The translations under genes were made by a program, and so were the position numbers. Shown here in pieces: positions 15,330 to 25,049 of a stretch of DNA of 64,000 nucleotides. The notes beneath the pieces are model-generated. The model saw only the letters and a program-made list of their open reading frames with translations. It was not told the origin of the DNA and searched no databases. How positions within the stretch are numbered: position 1 is the stretch's first letter; every line of letters begins with the position of its first letter. Source of the stretch: Chthoniobacter flavus (GTDB taxonomy: Bacteria; Verrucomicrobiota; Verrucomicrobiia; Chthoniobacterales; Chthoniobacteraceae); the NCBI GenBank assembly GCA_945861435.1, contig CAMAUX010000024.1, positions 1 to 64,000 of the forward strand, in the 5' to 3' direction.

Positions 15330-16241
15330 TCAACTTTGTTCGGCGGGAAGTCCGAGTGCGTTGAGGAGGCGCTGGAGGTCGTCGAGGCCGTAGTACTCGA
15401 TCTCGATGCGACCGCGTTTTTCGGCGTGGTGAAGGGCCACATGGGTCGCGAAGTGTTGTTGGAGGCGGTTCTGGAGATTCTGGAGAGCTGGCTGGAGGGC
15501 GCCGCCGGCGTGCGAATCGGAGTTGCTGCGGCGCGGTTTCTGCACGCCGGTGTGGGAGAAGTGGCGGGCCACGAGTTTTTCAGCGGCGCGCACGGTGAGA
15601 TTGCGGCGGATGATTTCCTCGGCGAGGAGGGGGTGTTCGTCCTGGGACTTGAGGGAGAGGAGGACCTTGGCGTGGCCGACCGAGATGCGGCCTTGGGTGA
15701 GCCAAGACTGGACCTCTGCGTGGAGGTCGAGGAGGCGCATGGTGTTGGCGACTGCAGCGCGGCTTTTACCGACCTTTTGGGCGATGTCTTCTTGTTTGAG
15801 GCCGAACTCGCGGGCGAGGCGGGAGAATGCGACCGCTTCTTCGATGGGATTGAGATCCTCTCGCTGGAGGTTTTCGATGAGGGCGAGTTCAAGGACGTCT
15901 TGGTCTGAGGCCTCGCGAACGATGACGGGGGCGTCGAGGAGGCCGACCTTTTGTGCGGCGCGCCAGCGGCGTTCTCCGGCGATGATCTCAAACTGGTTGC
16001 CGCGTTTGCGTGCGATGAGGGGTTGGACGATGCCGTGCTGTTTGATGGAGTCCACCAGTTCGAGGAGGACTTCCTCGCGGAACACGGTGCGCGGCTGCAG
16101 CGGGGTGGGGATGAGTTCCGTGAGGCTGATGGATTGGACGCGCTCCCCTTGTTCGACGACGGGTGTTGGGGAGACGATGGGCGAGGCTGGGCGAGTGCTA
16201 ATGAGTGCTCCGAGTCCTTTGCCGAGTGCAGGTTTCACCAT
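15330..16241 (-). CDS. parB: Chromosome partitioning protein ParB
   Basis: A 303-residue ParB. N-terminal KPALGKGLGAL motif, the CTPase/ParB box (PLQPRTVF, then IAGERRWRAA at about residues 88-96, then LALIENLQREDLNPIEEA), a helix-turn-helix (LKQEDIAQKVGKSRAAVANTMRLLDL), and a C-terminal dimerisation region (RGRIEIEYYGLDDLQRLLNAL). ParB binds parS and with ParA segregates the origin region. parA usually precedes parB; here the upstream neighbour is a divergent lipoate ligase, so parA is elsewhere or absent. No parS (TGTTTCACGTGAAACA-like) was noticed in the window. Confidence 0.95.
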   Translation of the reverse strand: MVKPALGKGLGALISTRPASPIVSPTPVVEQGERVQSISLTELIPTPLQPRTVFREEVLLELVDSIKQHGIVQPLIARKRGNQFEIIAGERRWRAAQKVGLLDAPVIVREASDQDVLELALIENLQREDLNPIEEAVAFSRLAREFGLKQEDIAQKVGKSRAAVANTMRLLDLHAEVQSWLTQGRISVGHAKVLLSLKSQDEHPLLAEEIIRRNLTVRAAEKLVARHFSHTGVQKPRRSNSDSHAGGALQPALQNLQNRLQQHFATHVALHHAEKRGRIEIEYYGLDDLQRLLNALGLPAEQS

Positions 16242-16320
16242 AGATGGGAGGGCTGAGAGTAGGAGGGGGAGGCGGGAAAGGCAACCTTGTGGGAGGGGCT
16301 TCTGGCACTAGGATGGGCGG

Positions 16321-16995
16321 GTGCTTTTCGAACGACTGCGGCTGATGGAGGACGGGCCTCGCGACGGGGCCTGGAATATGGCTGTGGACGAAGTGTTACT
16401 GGGGGAGGTGATGGGCGCCGTGGAGCCCGTGTTGCGCCTTTATCAATGGAGTGCGCCCTCGGTTTCCTTCGGATATTTCGCAAGCCATAAGGAGGTGCGG
16501 GCGTTGCATCCGGCGTGCGCGTTGGTGAGGCGGTGGACCGGGGGCGGGGTGGTGGAGCATGGGAATGACCTCACCTACAGTCTGGTGGTGCCGCGTGGTG
16601 CGGCGTTTTTCGAGTTGGCTCCGTTGGACGGGTACCGCGCCATCCATGCGGCGTTGGGGCGCGTGCTGGATGGATTGGTGGCGGGGGTGCCGTCGCTCGC
16701 GACGGAAGGAAGTGCGGGAGCGGGGAGTGCGTGTTTTGAGAACCCGGTGCGACATGACCTCCTTGTGGGCGGGAGCAAAGTGGCGGGAGCGGCACAGCGG
16801 CGGACACGGGGCGGGCTGCTTCATCAAGGGAGCATCCAAGTGGGGCTGACTGAGCGGGACGCACTTTGGAAACGGATGGGGTCCGCGCTGGCAGGGGTTG
16901 TTGAGCCGTTGCGTTGGGGTGCGGCGCAGGATGACCGCTCGGCGGAACTCGTGGAACGGAAGTACGGCACGGCGGAGTGGTTGGAGCGGTTTTGA
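16321..16995 (+). CDS. Lipoate-protein ligase A family protein (LplA/LipM-like)
   Basis: A 224-residue protein of the BPL/LplA/LipB fold, starting with GTG. Visible: WNMAVDEVLL near the start, RRWTGGGVVEHGNDLTYSLVVP (the RRxxGGGxVxH lipoyl-AMP binding motif) and GGSKVAGAAQRRTRGGLLHQGSI with the catalytic lysine. It attaches lipoate or octanoate to E2 and GcvH proteins. At 224 residues it lacks the C-terminal domain of full LplA and is closer to LipM/LipL octanoyltransferases. Divergent from parB with only 79 bases between. Confidence 0.85.
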   Translation: MLFERLRLMEDGPRDGAWNMAVDEVLLGEVMGAVEPVLRLYQWSAPSVSFGYFASHKEVRALHPACALVRRWTGGGVVEHGNDLTYSLVVPRGAAFFELAPLDGYRAIHAALGRVLDGLVAGVPSLATEGSAGAGSACFENPVRHDLLVGGSKVAGAAQRRTRGGLLHQGSIQVGLTERDALWKRMGSALAGVVEPLRWGAAQDDRSAELVERKYGTAEWLERF

Positions 16996-17186
16996 GAGAC
17001 TGAGCGCAGGGGGGCAGGGGGATTGAGGATATTCGTCGGGTTATCGATCATTGTGGCTCGAGGCTGAAAGCTCGCGTGGATGGATTCGTTGGTGGCTTCA
17101 CGATCCAGTTGTGGTGTTTTCCGTGCGGCTCTGGGAGCAGTTCCCGCTTTCCATGGGGGGCGTGATCACGCAGGTTCCACGTCCTT

Positions 17187-18542
17187 ATGAGTTCTGAAGT
17201 ACGGGTACGATTTGCGCCTTCACCCACGGGTATGTTGCACGTGGGCGGAGCGCGCACGGCGCTTTTCAACTGGCTGTATGCGCGCCACATGGGCGGGAAG
17301 TTTTTGCTGCGGATTGAGGACACGGACCGGGCGCGTCATGTGGAGGAGGCGGTGCAGGTGATCGTGGACGGGCTGCGCTGGCTGGGACTGGATTGGGACG
17401 AGGGTCCTGAGGTGGGCGGGGATTGCGGGCCGTATTTCCAAAGCGAGCGCGGGGCTGTGTACGAGCGGTACTTGGAGCGCTTGCAGGCGGCAGGAGCGGT
17501 GTACGTGGGGGAGGATGGCGCGACTCGGTTCCGGCTTCCGCGCAAGCCCTTGGAGTTTGGGGACATGGTGCGCGGACGCATTTTTGTGGACCGAGGGAAG
17601 TCGACGACACCGAGTGGGGATCCTGAGCCGGACATGACGATTCGGCGGGCGGACGGGTCGTGGATCTTCCACTTTGTGAATGTGGTGGACGACGCGGAGA
17701 TGCGGGTGACGCACGTGATTCGTGGGGAGGATCATCTTTCCAACACGCCAAAGCACATTGAGTTGTACGAAGCGCTGGGGCTGCCGGTGCCGCGTTTTGG
17801 GCACATTCCGCTGATTTTGAACCGGGACGGTTCGAAGATGAGCAAGCGCGACCAGGGAGCGAGCATCACGGCGTACATGGAGCAGGGGTACGTGCCGGCG
17901 GCGGTGCGCAACTATCTGTGTCTGCTGGGATGGTCGCCGAAGGATGACCGTGAGAAGATGGATTTGGCGGAGGTGGTGGAGCGGTTTGATCCTGCGAACA
18001 TCAACCGGAAGGCGGCCCATTTCGACTTGGACAAGTGTAACTGGCTGAACTGGCAGTATCTGGTGGCGATGAGTGTTGAGGAGTTTACCGATGCCAGCCT
18101 GCCTTGGATCGAGCGAGCGGGGATCGCCTATGGGAGCCGGGCCGCGCTGCTGCCCGTGGTTGCGTTGATCAAGGAGAAGATCAAGCAACTGCCGGAGGTG
18201 CCCGGGTGGATCGACTATTTCTTCACTGAAGATTACGCGTACGATCCGGAGGCGGAGCTCAAGACTTTGGCGAAGCCGGGTGCGCGCGATCGTCTTGTGC
18301 AATTGGAGGCGGCTTATCAAGCAGTGGAAGCATGGGACGCCGCTGCGCTGGAATTGCAGCTCAAGGCGACTGCGGTGCAGCAGGCCTGCAAACCAGCGGA
18401 GTTCATCCACCCTGCACGCGTGGCTGTGAGCGGTCGTGCGGTTGGTCCGAGCCTGTACCACATGCTGGAGGTGTTGGGGCGGGATCGGGTGCTTGCGCGC
18501 TTTCAGAAGACGCTTGAGCGTCTGGCGCTTCGTGGGGTTTGA
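17187..18542 (+). CDS. gltX: Glutamyl-tRNA synthetase
   Basis: A 451-residue class I GluRS that charges tRNA-Glu. FAPSPTGMLHVGGART holds the HIGH-type signature (HVGG at residues 18-21), RIEDTDRAR follows, then VIRGEDHLSNTPKH, and SKMSKRDQG is the KMSKS loop. The C-terminal anticodon-binding region is present though the protein is at the short end of the family (about 460-500). The start MSSEVRVRF is the usual one. aroE follows after ten bases on the same strand. Confidence 0.95.
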   Translation: MSSEVRVRFAPSPTGMLHVGGARTALFNWLYARHMGGKFLLRIEDTDRARHVEEAVQVIVDGLRWLGLDWDEGPEVGGDCGPYFQSERGAVYERYLERLQAAGAVYVGEDGATRFRLPRKPLEFGDMVRGRIFVDRGKSTTPSGDPEPDMTIRRADGSWIFHFVNVVDDAEMRVTHVIRGEDHLSNTPKHIELYEALGLPVPRFGHIPLILNRDGSKMSKRDQGASITAYMEQGYVPAAVRNYLCLLGWSPKDDREKMDLAEVVERFDPANINRKAAHFDLDKCNWLNWQYLVAMSVEEFTDASLPWIERAGIAYGSRAALLPVVALIKEKIKQLPEVPGWIDYFFTEDYAYDPEAELKTLAKPGARDRLVQLEAAYQAVEAWDAAALELQLKATAVQQACKPAEFIHPARVAVSGRAVGPSLYHMLEVLGRDRVLARFQKTLERLALRGV

Positions 18543-18552
18543 AAGGCGTTCG

Positions 18553-19494
18553 ATGAAGGCGGTCTACACGCTGGCTGACCTGCGGGATTGGGCCCGCGCG
18601 ACGGAGGGGGAGCCTTTATCGGTACGCTTAGCGGTGGTGGGGGATCCGGTGGCGCATTCGGCTTCTCCTGCGATGCACAACGCGGCTCTGGAGCACTGCG
18701 GCATTGCAGCGCGTTATGTGCGGCTGCATCTGCGCGCGGAGGAACTGCGGGAGGGGTTGAGCATGATTGCTGGCGTGGGTTTTGTGGGGGTAAACTGCAC
18801 TATTCCGCACAAGGCTGCGGCACTGCTTGCGATGGATCGTGTGGATGAGCATGCCAAGCGCGTGGGTGTGGTGAACACGGTGATGGTGGAGCCCGGCGGA
18901 ACGTTGGCGGGTTTCAACACGGACGGTCCTGGACTCGTGAGGGCGGTGGATGCGGAGTTTGGCGCTCGGCTGGGGGATCTGCGGGTGATGGTGCTTGGGG
19001 CTGGCGGGGGTGCGGGGCGCGCGATTGCCATAGAGTGCGCACTGGAGGGGTGCCGGCGTGTGGTGCTGGTGAACCGGACTGCAGAGAAGGCCCGGGACTT
19101 GGCTGGCGAACTCAGTGGACTGTGGAGGGGAACCGGAGCGCCAGCGCACCGAGCCCGAGTGAGTGCGGTGGAGTGGGAGCGTGAGGCGTTGGGCAGAGAG
19201 TTGCGGGAGGTGGATCTGGTGATCAACTGCACCTCGCTTGGCATGGGTGCCGGGGATTCGTCGCCGCTGCCAGCTGCCATCCTGCATTCGGGGCTGATAC
19301 TTTACGACACGATCTACACTGCCTCGCGCACGCAGTTGATGCTGGCGGGGGATGCGGTGGGTGCGCGCAGCGCGAACGGATTCTCGATGCTGCTTTACCA
19401 AGGGGCTCTGGCTTTTGAGATCTGGTTTGGGAGACCAGCACCTGTGGAACTGATGCGCGAGGCGCTGAAGGTACAGGCGCGTGCGTCCCGGTAG
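18553..19494 (+). CDS. aroE: Shikimate dehydrogenase
   Basis: A 313-residue AroE, NADPH-dependent reduction of 3-dehydroshikimate in aromatic amino acid synthesis. Seen: VVGDPVAHSASPAMHNAAL (substrate SxS), NCTIPHKAAAL with the catalytic lysine (C replaces the usual V of NVTIPHK), FNTDGPG with the second catalytic aspartate, GAGGGAGRAIA for NADP, NRT after the second strand, and NCTSLGM. The frame runs upstream into gltX, so ATG 18553 (MKAVYTLADL), ten bases after gltX, is taken as the start. It is about 30 residues longer than typical at the N-terminus. Confidence 0.93.
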   Translation: MKAVYTLADLRDWARATEGEPLSVRLAVVGDPVAHSASPAMHNAALEHCGIAARYVRLHLRAEELREGLSMIAGVGFVGVNCTIPHKAAALLAMDRVDEHAKRVGVVNTVMVEPGGTLAGFNTDGPGLVRAVDAEFGARLGDLRVMVLGAGGGAGRAIAIECALEGCRRVVLVNRTAEKARDLAGELSGLWRGTGAPAHRARVSAVEWEREALGRELREVDLVINCTSLGMGAGDSSPLPAAILHSGLILYDTIYTASRTQLMLAGDAVGARSANGFSMLLYQGALAFEIWFGRPAPVELMREALKVQARASR

Positions 19495-19534
19495 GGAGCG
19501 GAGAGATGAAGGGGGCGGCAGCTGGTGCTGGTGC

Positions 19535-20485
19535 TCAGGCGGGCGGTTGGGCGGTGTTAGCCAGAAGAGTTCGGGCCCGGGTGATGTCGCGGCCGATCTG
19601 GGCTTGGAGGGCGGCGAGGTCCTCGAATTTGCGCTCGTCGCGGATCTTGGAAAGGAGGTGGATTTCGAGTGTTGCGCCGTAGAGATCGGCTGAGAAGTCC
19701 AGCAGATGGGCCTCGGCGGTGCGCACCGGATTGGGCAGGCCGAGCGTGGGACGGATGCCGATGTTGAGTACGCCGCCGTGGGTGCCGGAGGCGTGGCGCA
19801 CATGGACGCAGTAGACGCCATCGGGTGGAAGTTGTTCGTTGGAGAGTTGGAGGTTGGCGGTGGGGAAGCCTATTTCGCGTCCGAGTTGGCTGCCGTGGAC
19901 GACGGACCCTCGAAGTGCGTAGGGGCGTCCGAGGAGTGCGCGTGCGGCATCGAGGTCGCCGTGTTCAAGGGCGTTGCGGACAGCGGTGCTACTGACGATC
20001 AGATCTCCGGATTTGATGGCAGGAAGGCCGACTTCTTCGAAGCCGAGGCGGGAGCCCAGTTCTCTGAGCAGGTCGAGGTTGCCAGCGCGACCCTTGCCAA
20101 AGGACCACTCGTGGCCCACGCAGATTTCGTGGAGTGGCTTGCAGGCATGGGCGAGGGACTCAATGAAGTCCACGGGCGGTTGCGCGGCGAGGGATTGGTC
20201 AAAGGGAAGGATGAGGATCCATTGGACGCCGATGCGTGAGATGAGTTCAGTTTTGTGGGCGGTGTCGGTGAGGAGGCGCGGAGCTTTGTCTGGTCGCAGA
20301 AGGCGCGCGGGGTGTGGATCGAAGGTTACCACGACGGCGCTGCCATTGGCGCGGTTCGCATCCGCCATGGCGCGGCCGATGACGGCTTGGTGGCCAATGT
20401 GGACGCCATCGAAAACTCCGATTGCCAGCACAACGGGACCCGGTACGTGGTCCAGTTCGGAGACGGCATTGAGCACCGTACTCAT
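19535..20485 (-). CDS. ribF: Bifunctional riboflavin kinase/FAD synthetase
   Basis: A 316-residue RibF that makes FMN from riboflavin and then FAD. N-terminal nucleotidyltransferase: LAIGVFDGVHIGHQAV, VTFDPHP, VSSTAVRNAL. C-terminal kinase: GSQLGREIGFPTANL and the GVYCVHV/NIGIRPTLG strand region. The frame continues upstream, but ATG 20485 (MSTVLNAV) is the natural start and lies 38 bases after truB. Last gene of the nusA-infB-rbfA-nrnA-truB-ribF run. Confidence 0.94.
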   Translation of the reverse strand: MSTVLNAVSELDHVPGPVVLAIGVFDGVHIGHQAVIGRAMADANRANGSAVVVTFDPHPARLLRPDKAPRLLTDTAHKTELISRIGVQWILILPFDQSLAAQPPVDFIESLAHACKPLHEICVGHEWSFGKGRAGNLDLLRELGSRLGFEEVGLPAIKSGDLIVSSTAVRNALEHGDLDAARALLGRPYALRGSVVHGSQLGREIGFPTANLQLSNEQLPPDGVYCVHVRHASGTHGGVLNIGIRPTLGLPNPVRTAEAHLLDFSADLYGATLEIHLLSKIRDERKFEDLAALQAQIGRDITRARTLLANTAQPPA

Positions 20486-20523
20486 GGGGTGGGGTGTTGG
20501 GTTGCGGGGGCGGAAGCGGTGGT

Positions 20524-21243
20524 TCAGGCACCACGCATGCGAGATACGGTGGGTAGGCTCAGCATCCGGGCGCGGACCTCTTCGGCGGGGAGGGTTTTGA
20601 GTTCGGCGACGGTGATGGAGTGTTCGAGGTCGAACTTTCCGCTCTTGGTTCTGCGCAGGCTTTTGAGGTGCGCGCCGCATCCGAGATCATTGCCGATGTC
20701 GAAAGCGTAGGTGCGGACGTAGAAGCCCTTTGAGCACACCACGCGAAAATCAATCTCTGGAAGGCGCACTTGTTGGATCTCGTGGGCGTAGACGTGGACG
20801 AAGCGGGGTTCGCGTTCGACCGTCTTTCCCTGACGCGCGAGTTTGTAGAGCGGAACGCCCTCTTTTTTGATCGCGGAGACCATGGGAGGGGTTTGGTAAA
20901 AGTCACCGCGAAACTTCTCGAAAGAGGCTTCGACCTGTTCCTGTGAGAGGGGAGGGACTTGGCGGGTTTCGACGATCTGTCCGTCGGCGTCTTGGCTGTC
21001 GGTGAGGACGCCGAGTTGCATGGTGCCGACGTACTCTTTGTCCTCGCTCATGAGGAGGTCTTGGATTTTGGTGCCGCGTCCGACGACGACTATGAGGAGT
21101 CCTGTGGCGAGCGGATCGAGAGTGCCGCAGTGGCCGACTTTTTTTGTCCCGAGTGCGCGTCTGGCGATGGCGACGACATCGTGGGATGTCATGCCGCTGG
21201 CTTTGTCGACGAGAAGAACACCGTCAATGGTGGGGAAATTCAT
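20524..21243 (-). CDS. truB: tRNA pseudouridine-55 synthase
   Basis: A 239-residue TruB, which makes pseudouridine 55 in the T loop. It opens with DGVLLVDKASGMTSHDVV, and the catalytic aspartate is D43 in HCGTLDPLATGLL; CSKGFYVRTYAFDIG is the RNA-binding signature. It ends soon after the catalytic domain without the extended C-terminal PUA domain of E. coli TruB (type II length). ATG 21243 was chosen; it sits 20 bases inside the end of nrnA, so the two are translationally coupled. Confidence 0.94.
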   Translation of the reverse strand: MNFPTIDGVLLVDKASGMTSHDVVAIARRALGTKKVGHCGTLDPLATGLLIVVVGRGTKIQDLLMSEDKEYVGTMQLGVLTDSQDADGQIVETRQVPPLSQEQVEASFEKFRGDFYQTPPMVSAIKKEGVPLYKLARQGKTVEREPRFVHVYAHEIQQVRLPEIDFRVVCSKGFYVRTYAFDIGNDLGCGAHLKSLRRTKSGKFDLEHSITVAELKTLPAEEVRARMLSLPTVSRMRGA

Positions 21244-22204
21244 GAGCGATAGCGGAGAGGACATTCTCCTCGACCTCGGCGAGGGAACCGTTGGCGCGAG
21301 CGCCTGCAGCGAGAGTGTGGCCGCCGCCACCGAAGGAGGAGCAGATCTTGGAGACGTCGATGCTGGGGTCTTTGGAACGCAGGCTGATGCGGACGAGTTG
21401 ATCTGGGAGTTCCTCGAAGAAGGCGGCGACGACGACGCCTTCGACGGCGCGGATGTAGTCGATGAGGCCTTCGTTGTCCTCGGGCAGGACGCCGAGGTCG
21501 TGAGCGGTTTGCTGGGGGAGGGAAAAGCTTGCGACCCGGTCGGCCGAGGTGAAGCGGAGCCTGTTGAGGACGGCTCGGAGCAACTCCAGTCGGCGGCGCG
21601 GGTGGCTTTGGTAGAGCTTTTGCGAGAGATCGCTTACGTTGACGCCAGCGCGGACGAGTTCGGAGGCAATCTCAAAGGTGCGGGCGGTGGTGTTGGAGTA
21701 TTGGAATGAGCCGGTGTCTGTGGAGATGGCGACAAAGAGATTGTCGGCAATAGCCGGGGTGACGGGGAACTGGTGGTGGTGGAAGAGCTCGAAGAGGATT
21801 TGTCCTGTCGCAGGAGCATTGGGGTCGATGTACGCGAGGTCGCCGTAGTGGTCGTTGGTGACGTGGTGATCGATGTTGATCCAGAGGTCGGCGTGCGCAA
21901 CGGACTTCAGGCAGGTTCCCGCGCGGCTTTTGACGGCCGTGTCCAGCAAGATGGCTACGTCGAAGCTTTCAGGCAGGGCCGGTGGTTTTTGGACGAGATC
22001 GCTTCCAGGAAGGAAGCGGAGTTTGTCCAGCATACCGTCTTCGTTCCAAACAGAGACGTTCTTACCCAGGCCCTTGAGGCAGAGAGCCATCGCCAGTTCG
22101 CAGCCGAACGCGTCACCGTCGGGACGCACATGGCTGATCACCACAAAGCGCTGGTGAGTGCGGAGGGCATCAGCGATTTGTTGGAGGCTGCAGTTGGGTT
22201 TCAT
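21224..22204 (-). CDS. nrnA: DHH/DHHA1 phosphoesterase (NrnA-type oligoribonuclease/pAp phosphatase)
   Basis: A 326-residue DHH-family enzyme. Metal ligands are visible in SHVRPDGDAFG, LLDTAVKSR and INIDHHVTND (the DHH motif) and in STDTGSFQYS; the C-terminal DHHA1 domain carries SSFGGGGHTLAAGA for substrate binding. NrnA degrades short RNAs and dephosphorylates pAp. Position between rbfA and truB is the usual one in many phyla. The symbol is assigned by motif and gene order. Confidence 0.88.
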   Translation of the reverse strand: MKPNCSLQQIADALRTHQRFVVISHVRPDGDAFGCELAMALCLKGLGKNVSVWNEDGMLDKLRFLPGSDLVQKPPALPESFDVAILLDTAVKSRAGTCLKSVAHADLWINIDHHVTNDHYGDLAYIDPNAPATGQILFELFHHHQFPVTPAIADNLFVAISTDTGSFQYSNTTARTFEIASELVRAGVNVSDLSQKLYQSHPRRRLELLRAVLNRLRFTSADRVASFSLPQQTAHDLGVLPEDNEGLIDYIRAVEGVVVAAFFEELPDQLVRISLRSKDPSIDVSKICSSFGGGGHTLAAGARANGSLAEVEENVLSAIAHEFPHH

Positions 22205-22279
22205 GGAGGGGTGGTGCGTGCGGAGCGTGGAGGCTTCGCTGGTGGTACGGATATTGGATCCGTCGGGACTCCGTGGGCT

Positions 22280-22657
22280 TCAGTTCGCCGGGTTTTCGGG
22301 CGGCCCATCGGTGTCCGGGGCCGGTGGGGGGAGCTCACTCATGATGTTGAGAATCCGGCTGCCGCGTTCCATCGTTTCATCCACGCGAAAATGAAGTTGG
22401 GGCGTGAATTTGAGGATGATACGGCGGGCGAGCGCTGACTGGAGATCTGTGCGCTTGCCGTGGAGGGCGGCCATGTCGCTGCGCAACTCTTCGGGTGTGC
22501 CGATGAAGCTGACGTAGACGTGCGCGTGCTTGAGGTCTGGGGTGATGTCTACCTGTTGAACCGTGACGAGCTTGGATTGAAAGCGCAGGTCCCGGGTCAC
22601 CATCTCGCCGAGTTCCCTGCGGATGACTTCATTGACGCGTTCGAGTCGGTGTTTCAT
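22280..22657 (-). CDS. rbfA: Ribosome-binding factor A
   Basis: A 125-residue RbfA, a KH-like protein that binds the 30S subunit during late 16S rRNA maturation. It has the family pattern RVNEVIRRELGEMVTRDLR, VTVQQVDITPDLKHAHVYVSFIG and a C-terminal FTPQLHFRVDETMERG. Located directly after infB as in most bacteria, with a 124-base gap. Confidence 0.93.
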   Translation of the reverse strand: MKHRLERVNEVIRRELGEMVTRDLRFQSKLVTVQQVDITPDLKHAHVYVSFIGTPEELRSDMAALHGKRTDLQSALARRIILKFTPQLHFRVDETMERGSRILNIMSELPPPAPDTDGPPENPAN

Positions 22658-22781
22658 GGCGCGGTCGTCTCAGGAATCAACTGTTGATGCAGAGGCAAAG
22701 CGGATAGGTGCGGGGGGACGCGGGTAAGTTGCGCCGTTGCGCTGCTGCGCGTGCCGCACTCTGAGTCCGCAGGGTGCGGGT

Positions 22782-24902
22782 TCAGAGTTTCTGGGGGACC
22801 TTCTCGAGTGTATAGCACTCGATGATATCCCCAGGTTCGTACTCGTTGAAGTCGCCGAGTTTGATGCCGCATTCCAAACCGCTGCGGACCTCTTTAACGT
22901 CTTCAGTGAAGCGGCGGAGCGTTGCGAGGGCGCCGTCGAAGATGGGTTGTCGGCCGCGGAGTACCCGTGCGCGGCCGGTGCGGGAGATGCGTCCATCGGT
23001 GACAAGGCTGCCGGCGACGAGACCGCGGGAAAGTTCGAAGACCTTCTTCACCTCCGCATGGCCGATGACGGTCTCGCGGTTTTCGGGCTCGAGCATGCCT
23101 GCCATGGCCTCCTTCACCTGATCGATGAGTTCGTAGATGATGGAGTAGAGCTTGATTTGGACGCCCTCGCGACGCGCGGTATTGGCGGCACTGGACTCGG
23201 TTTTGACATTGAAGCCGACAACGATCGCGTTGGATGCGGTAGCAAGAAGCACATCGGACTCCGTGATGGGACCCACGGCTGCATGGACGATTTCGAGGTC
23301 GATCTTCTTGCTATCGATCTGTCCAAGCGAGGACTGAAGGGCTTCGCAGGAGCCTTGGACATCGCTTTTAAGGATGATCCGAAGGACGGGTTTTTTCCCG
23401 GCGGCGAGGTTGCTGAAGAGATTTTCGAGCGTGGCGCGCTGCGGTGTGACGAGTTTGGTCAGTCGCAGTTCGGCGAGACGTTCCTGACTGAGGGTGGAGG
23501 CGGCGCGCTCGTTTTCCATGACGACGAGTTCGTCGCCAGCGTTGCAGAGGCCCGAAAAGCCGAGGACTTTGCAGGGGGTTGAGGGGCCTGCGCTCTTGAT
23601 GGGCTTGTTGGCATCGTCGATGAGGGATTTGACCTTGCCACTGTAGTTGCCGCAGATGAAGGCATCCCCGGCCTTTAATGTGCCTGAACGAACGATCACG
23701 GTTGCGGTCGGTCCACGGCCCTGTTCGATCTGGCTCTCGATGACGGTTCCGCGCGCGATGACGCGGTTGCTGGCTTTCAGTTCGCTGACCTCAGCCACGA
23801 GGAGGATGCTTTCCAAGAGGTGGTCGATGCCTTGGCCTTTGATGGCGGAAACTGGGCAGACGATGGTCTCGCCGCCCCAATCCTCAGGGGTGAGTCCTTT
23901 TTCCTGCAACTGTCCTTTGACCTTGTCGACGTTGGCCCCGGGGACGTCGGTCTTTGTGATGGCGACCATGATATGGACCTTTGCGGCCTTGGCATGGTTG
24001 ATGGCTTCGAGGGTCTGGGGCATGAGGCCGTCGTCGGCAGCGACGATGATGACGGCGATGTCAGTGACATTGGCTCCCCGGGCGCGCATCGCGGTGAACG
24101 CGGCGTGACCAGGGGTGTCGAGGAAGGTGATGTGCTGCGCCTTGTATGTGACCAAATAGGCACCTATGTGCTGTGTGATGCCGCCCGCCTCGCCCGCTGC
24201 CACACGGGTTTTGCGGATTGCATCCATGAGGGTGGTCTTGCCGTGGTCGACATGGCCCATGAATGTGACGATGGGCGCGCGCGAAAGAAGTTCGTCGGCC
24301 TTTGGCTTCTCGACCTCTTTCGGGGGTTCGACGATCTTTTCCACCACCTTGTGGACCCCTCCGCCTTCCTTGCGTTTTTCACGCTCGAAAGTGAACCCGT
24401 GCTTGGCGCAGACTTTGGCGGCCACATCGGGTTCCACGGGTTGGTTGATGGCGGAGAAGATATTCATCTCCATCAGGTCGGAGATGATCACAAAAGGCTT
24501 GAGGCCCATCTGGTTCGCCAACTCCTTGACGATGATGGGCGGCTTGATGTGGATGATTTTGTCGCTGGACGGAGCCTCTCCGGCGGCCGGTGTGGTTGGT
24601 TCCGGCTCAGCAGCAACAGGTTCTGGATCCGGTGTTGGCGCCGGGGGCGGTTCGGTCGCGAGAATCTTCGAGATGCTCGGGAGTGCAAACGGCTTGTGAT
24701 CGGCTGTTGCTGCCTTGCGGATGCGCTTTGGTTTTTCGTCGATCAACGATACCGCCTCCTTGGGCGGCTCCGGCTTTGGCTTGGCTGGGGGGGGCTCTGC
24801 CTTGGGCTTTGCCGCGGCCGCCTTTGCCTCAGCGGATGCGGGCTTTGTAGCGGTGATTTTTTTGAAGGCGCTTTTGACGCCAGTCGTCGACTTGATAGCC
24901 AT
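22782..24902 (-). CDS. infB: Translation initiation factor IF-2
   Basis: A 706-residue IF-2. Residues 1-115 are a Lys/Ala/Pro-rich low-complexity tail, residues 115-180 a helical N domain, then the G domain: G1 GHVDHGKT (216-223), G2/G3 [10 protein letters not shown] and DTPGHAAF, G4 TKTDVPGAN. Domains II-IV follow, with [11 protein letters not shown] and the C-terminal fMet-tRNA-binding region ending [22 protein letters not shown]. It places initiator tRNA on the ribosome. The N-terminal part is short compared with E. coli (890 residues). 147 bases separate it from nusA. Confidence 0.97.
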   Translation of the reverse strand: MAIKSTTGVKSAFKKITATKPASAEAKAAAAKPKAEPPPAKPKPEPPKEAVSLIDEKPKRIRKAATADHKPFALPSISKILATEPPPAPTPDPEPVAAEPEPTTPAAGEAPSSDKIIHIKPPIIVKELANQMGLKPFVIISDLMEMNIFSAINQPVEPDVAAKVCAKHGFTFEREKRKEGGGVHKVVEKIVEPPKEVEKPKADELLSRAPIVTFMGHVDHGKTTLMDAIRKTRVAAGEAGGITQHIGAYLVTYKAQHITFLDTPGHAAFTAMRARGANVTDIAVIIVAADDGLMPQTLEAINHAKAAKVHIMVAITKTDVPGANVDKVKGQLQEKGLTPEDWGGETIVCPVSAIKGQGIDHLLESILLVAEVSELKASNRVIARGTVIESQIEQGRGPTATVIVRSGTLKAGDAFICGNYSGKVKSLIDDANKPIKSAGPSTPCKVLGFSGLCNAGDELVVMENERAASTLSQERLAELRLTKLVTPQRATLENLFSNLAAGKKPVLRIILKSDVQGSCEALQSSLGQIDSKKIDLEIVHAAVGPITESDVLLATASNAIVVGFNVKTESSAANTARREGVQIKLYSIIYELIDQVKEAMAGMLEPENRETVIGHAEVKKVFELSRGLVAGSLVTDGRISRTGRARVLRGRQPIFDGALATLRRFTEDVKEVRSGLECGIKLGDFNEYEPGDIIECYTLEKVPQKL

Positions 24903-25049
24903 TAAAACGGGTTCCTTGATTGCGATCTCGCGGGGATGAGTGGGAGCGGGGCTGGGCTGGTGAGAGTGGCTGATTACCTGCGGGATCTGGGTTCCTGTGG
25001 TCTTTGGCCGGTGAGTTTTAGAAGAGAATAGGCGGGCTGTGCTCTGGCT

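Noticed and set aside
15323-15991. Upstream extension of the M28 peptidase frame
   Set aside because: It overlaps parB in another phase and has Ser/Pro-rich noise; the lipoprotein signal begins at 15322.
17220-18461. 413-residue minus-strand open frame
   Set aside because: Shadow of gltX, which has HVGG and KMSKR; the antisense translation is His/Arg/Pro-rich noise.
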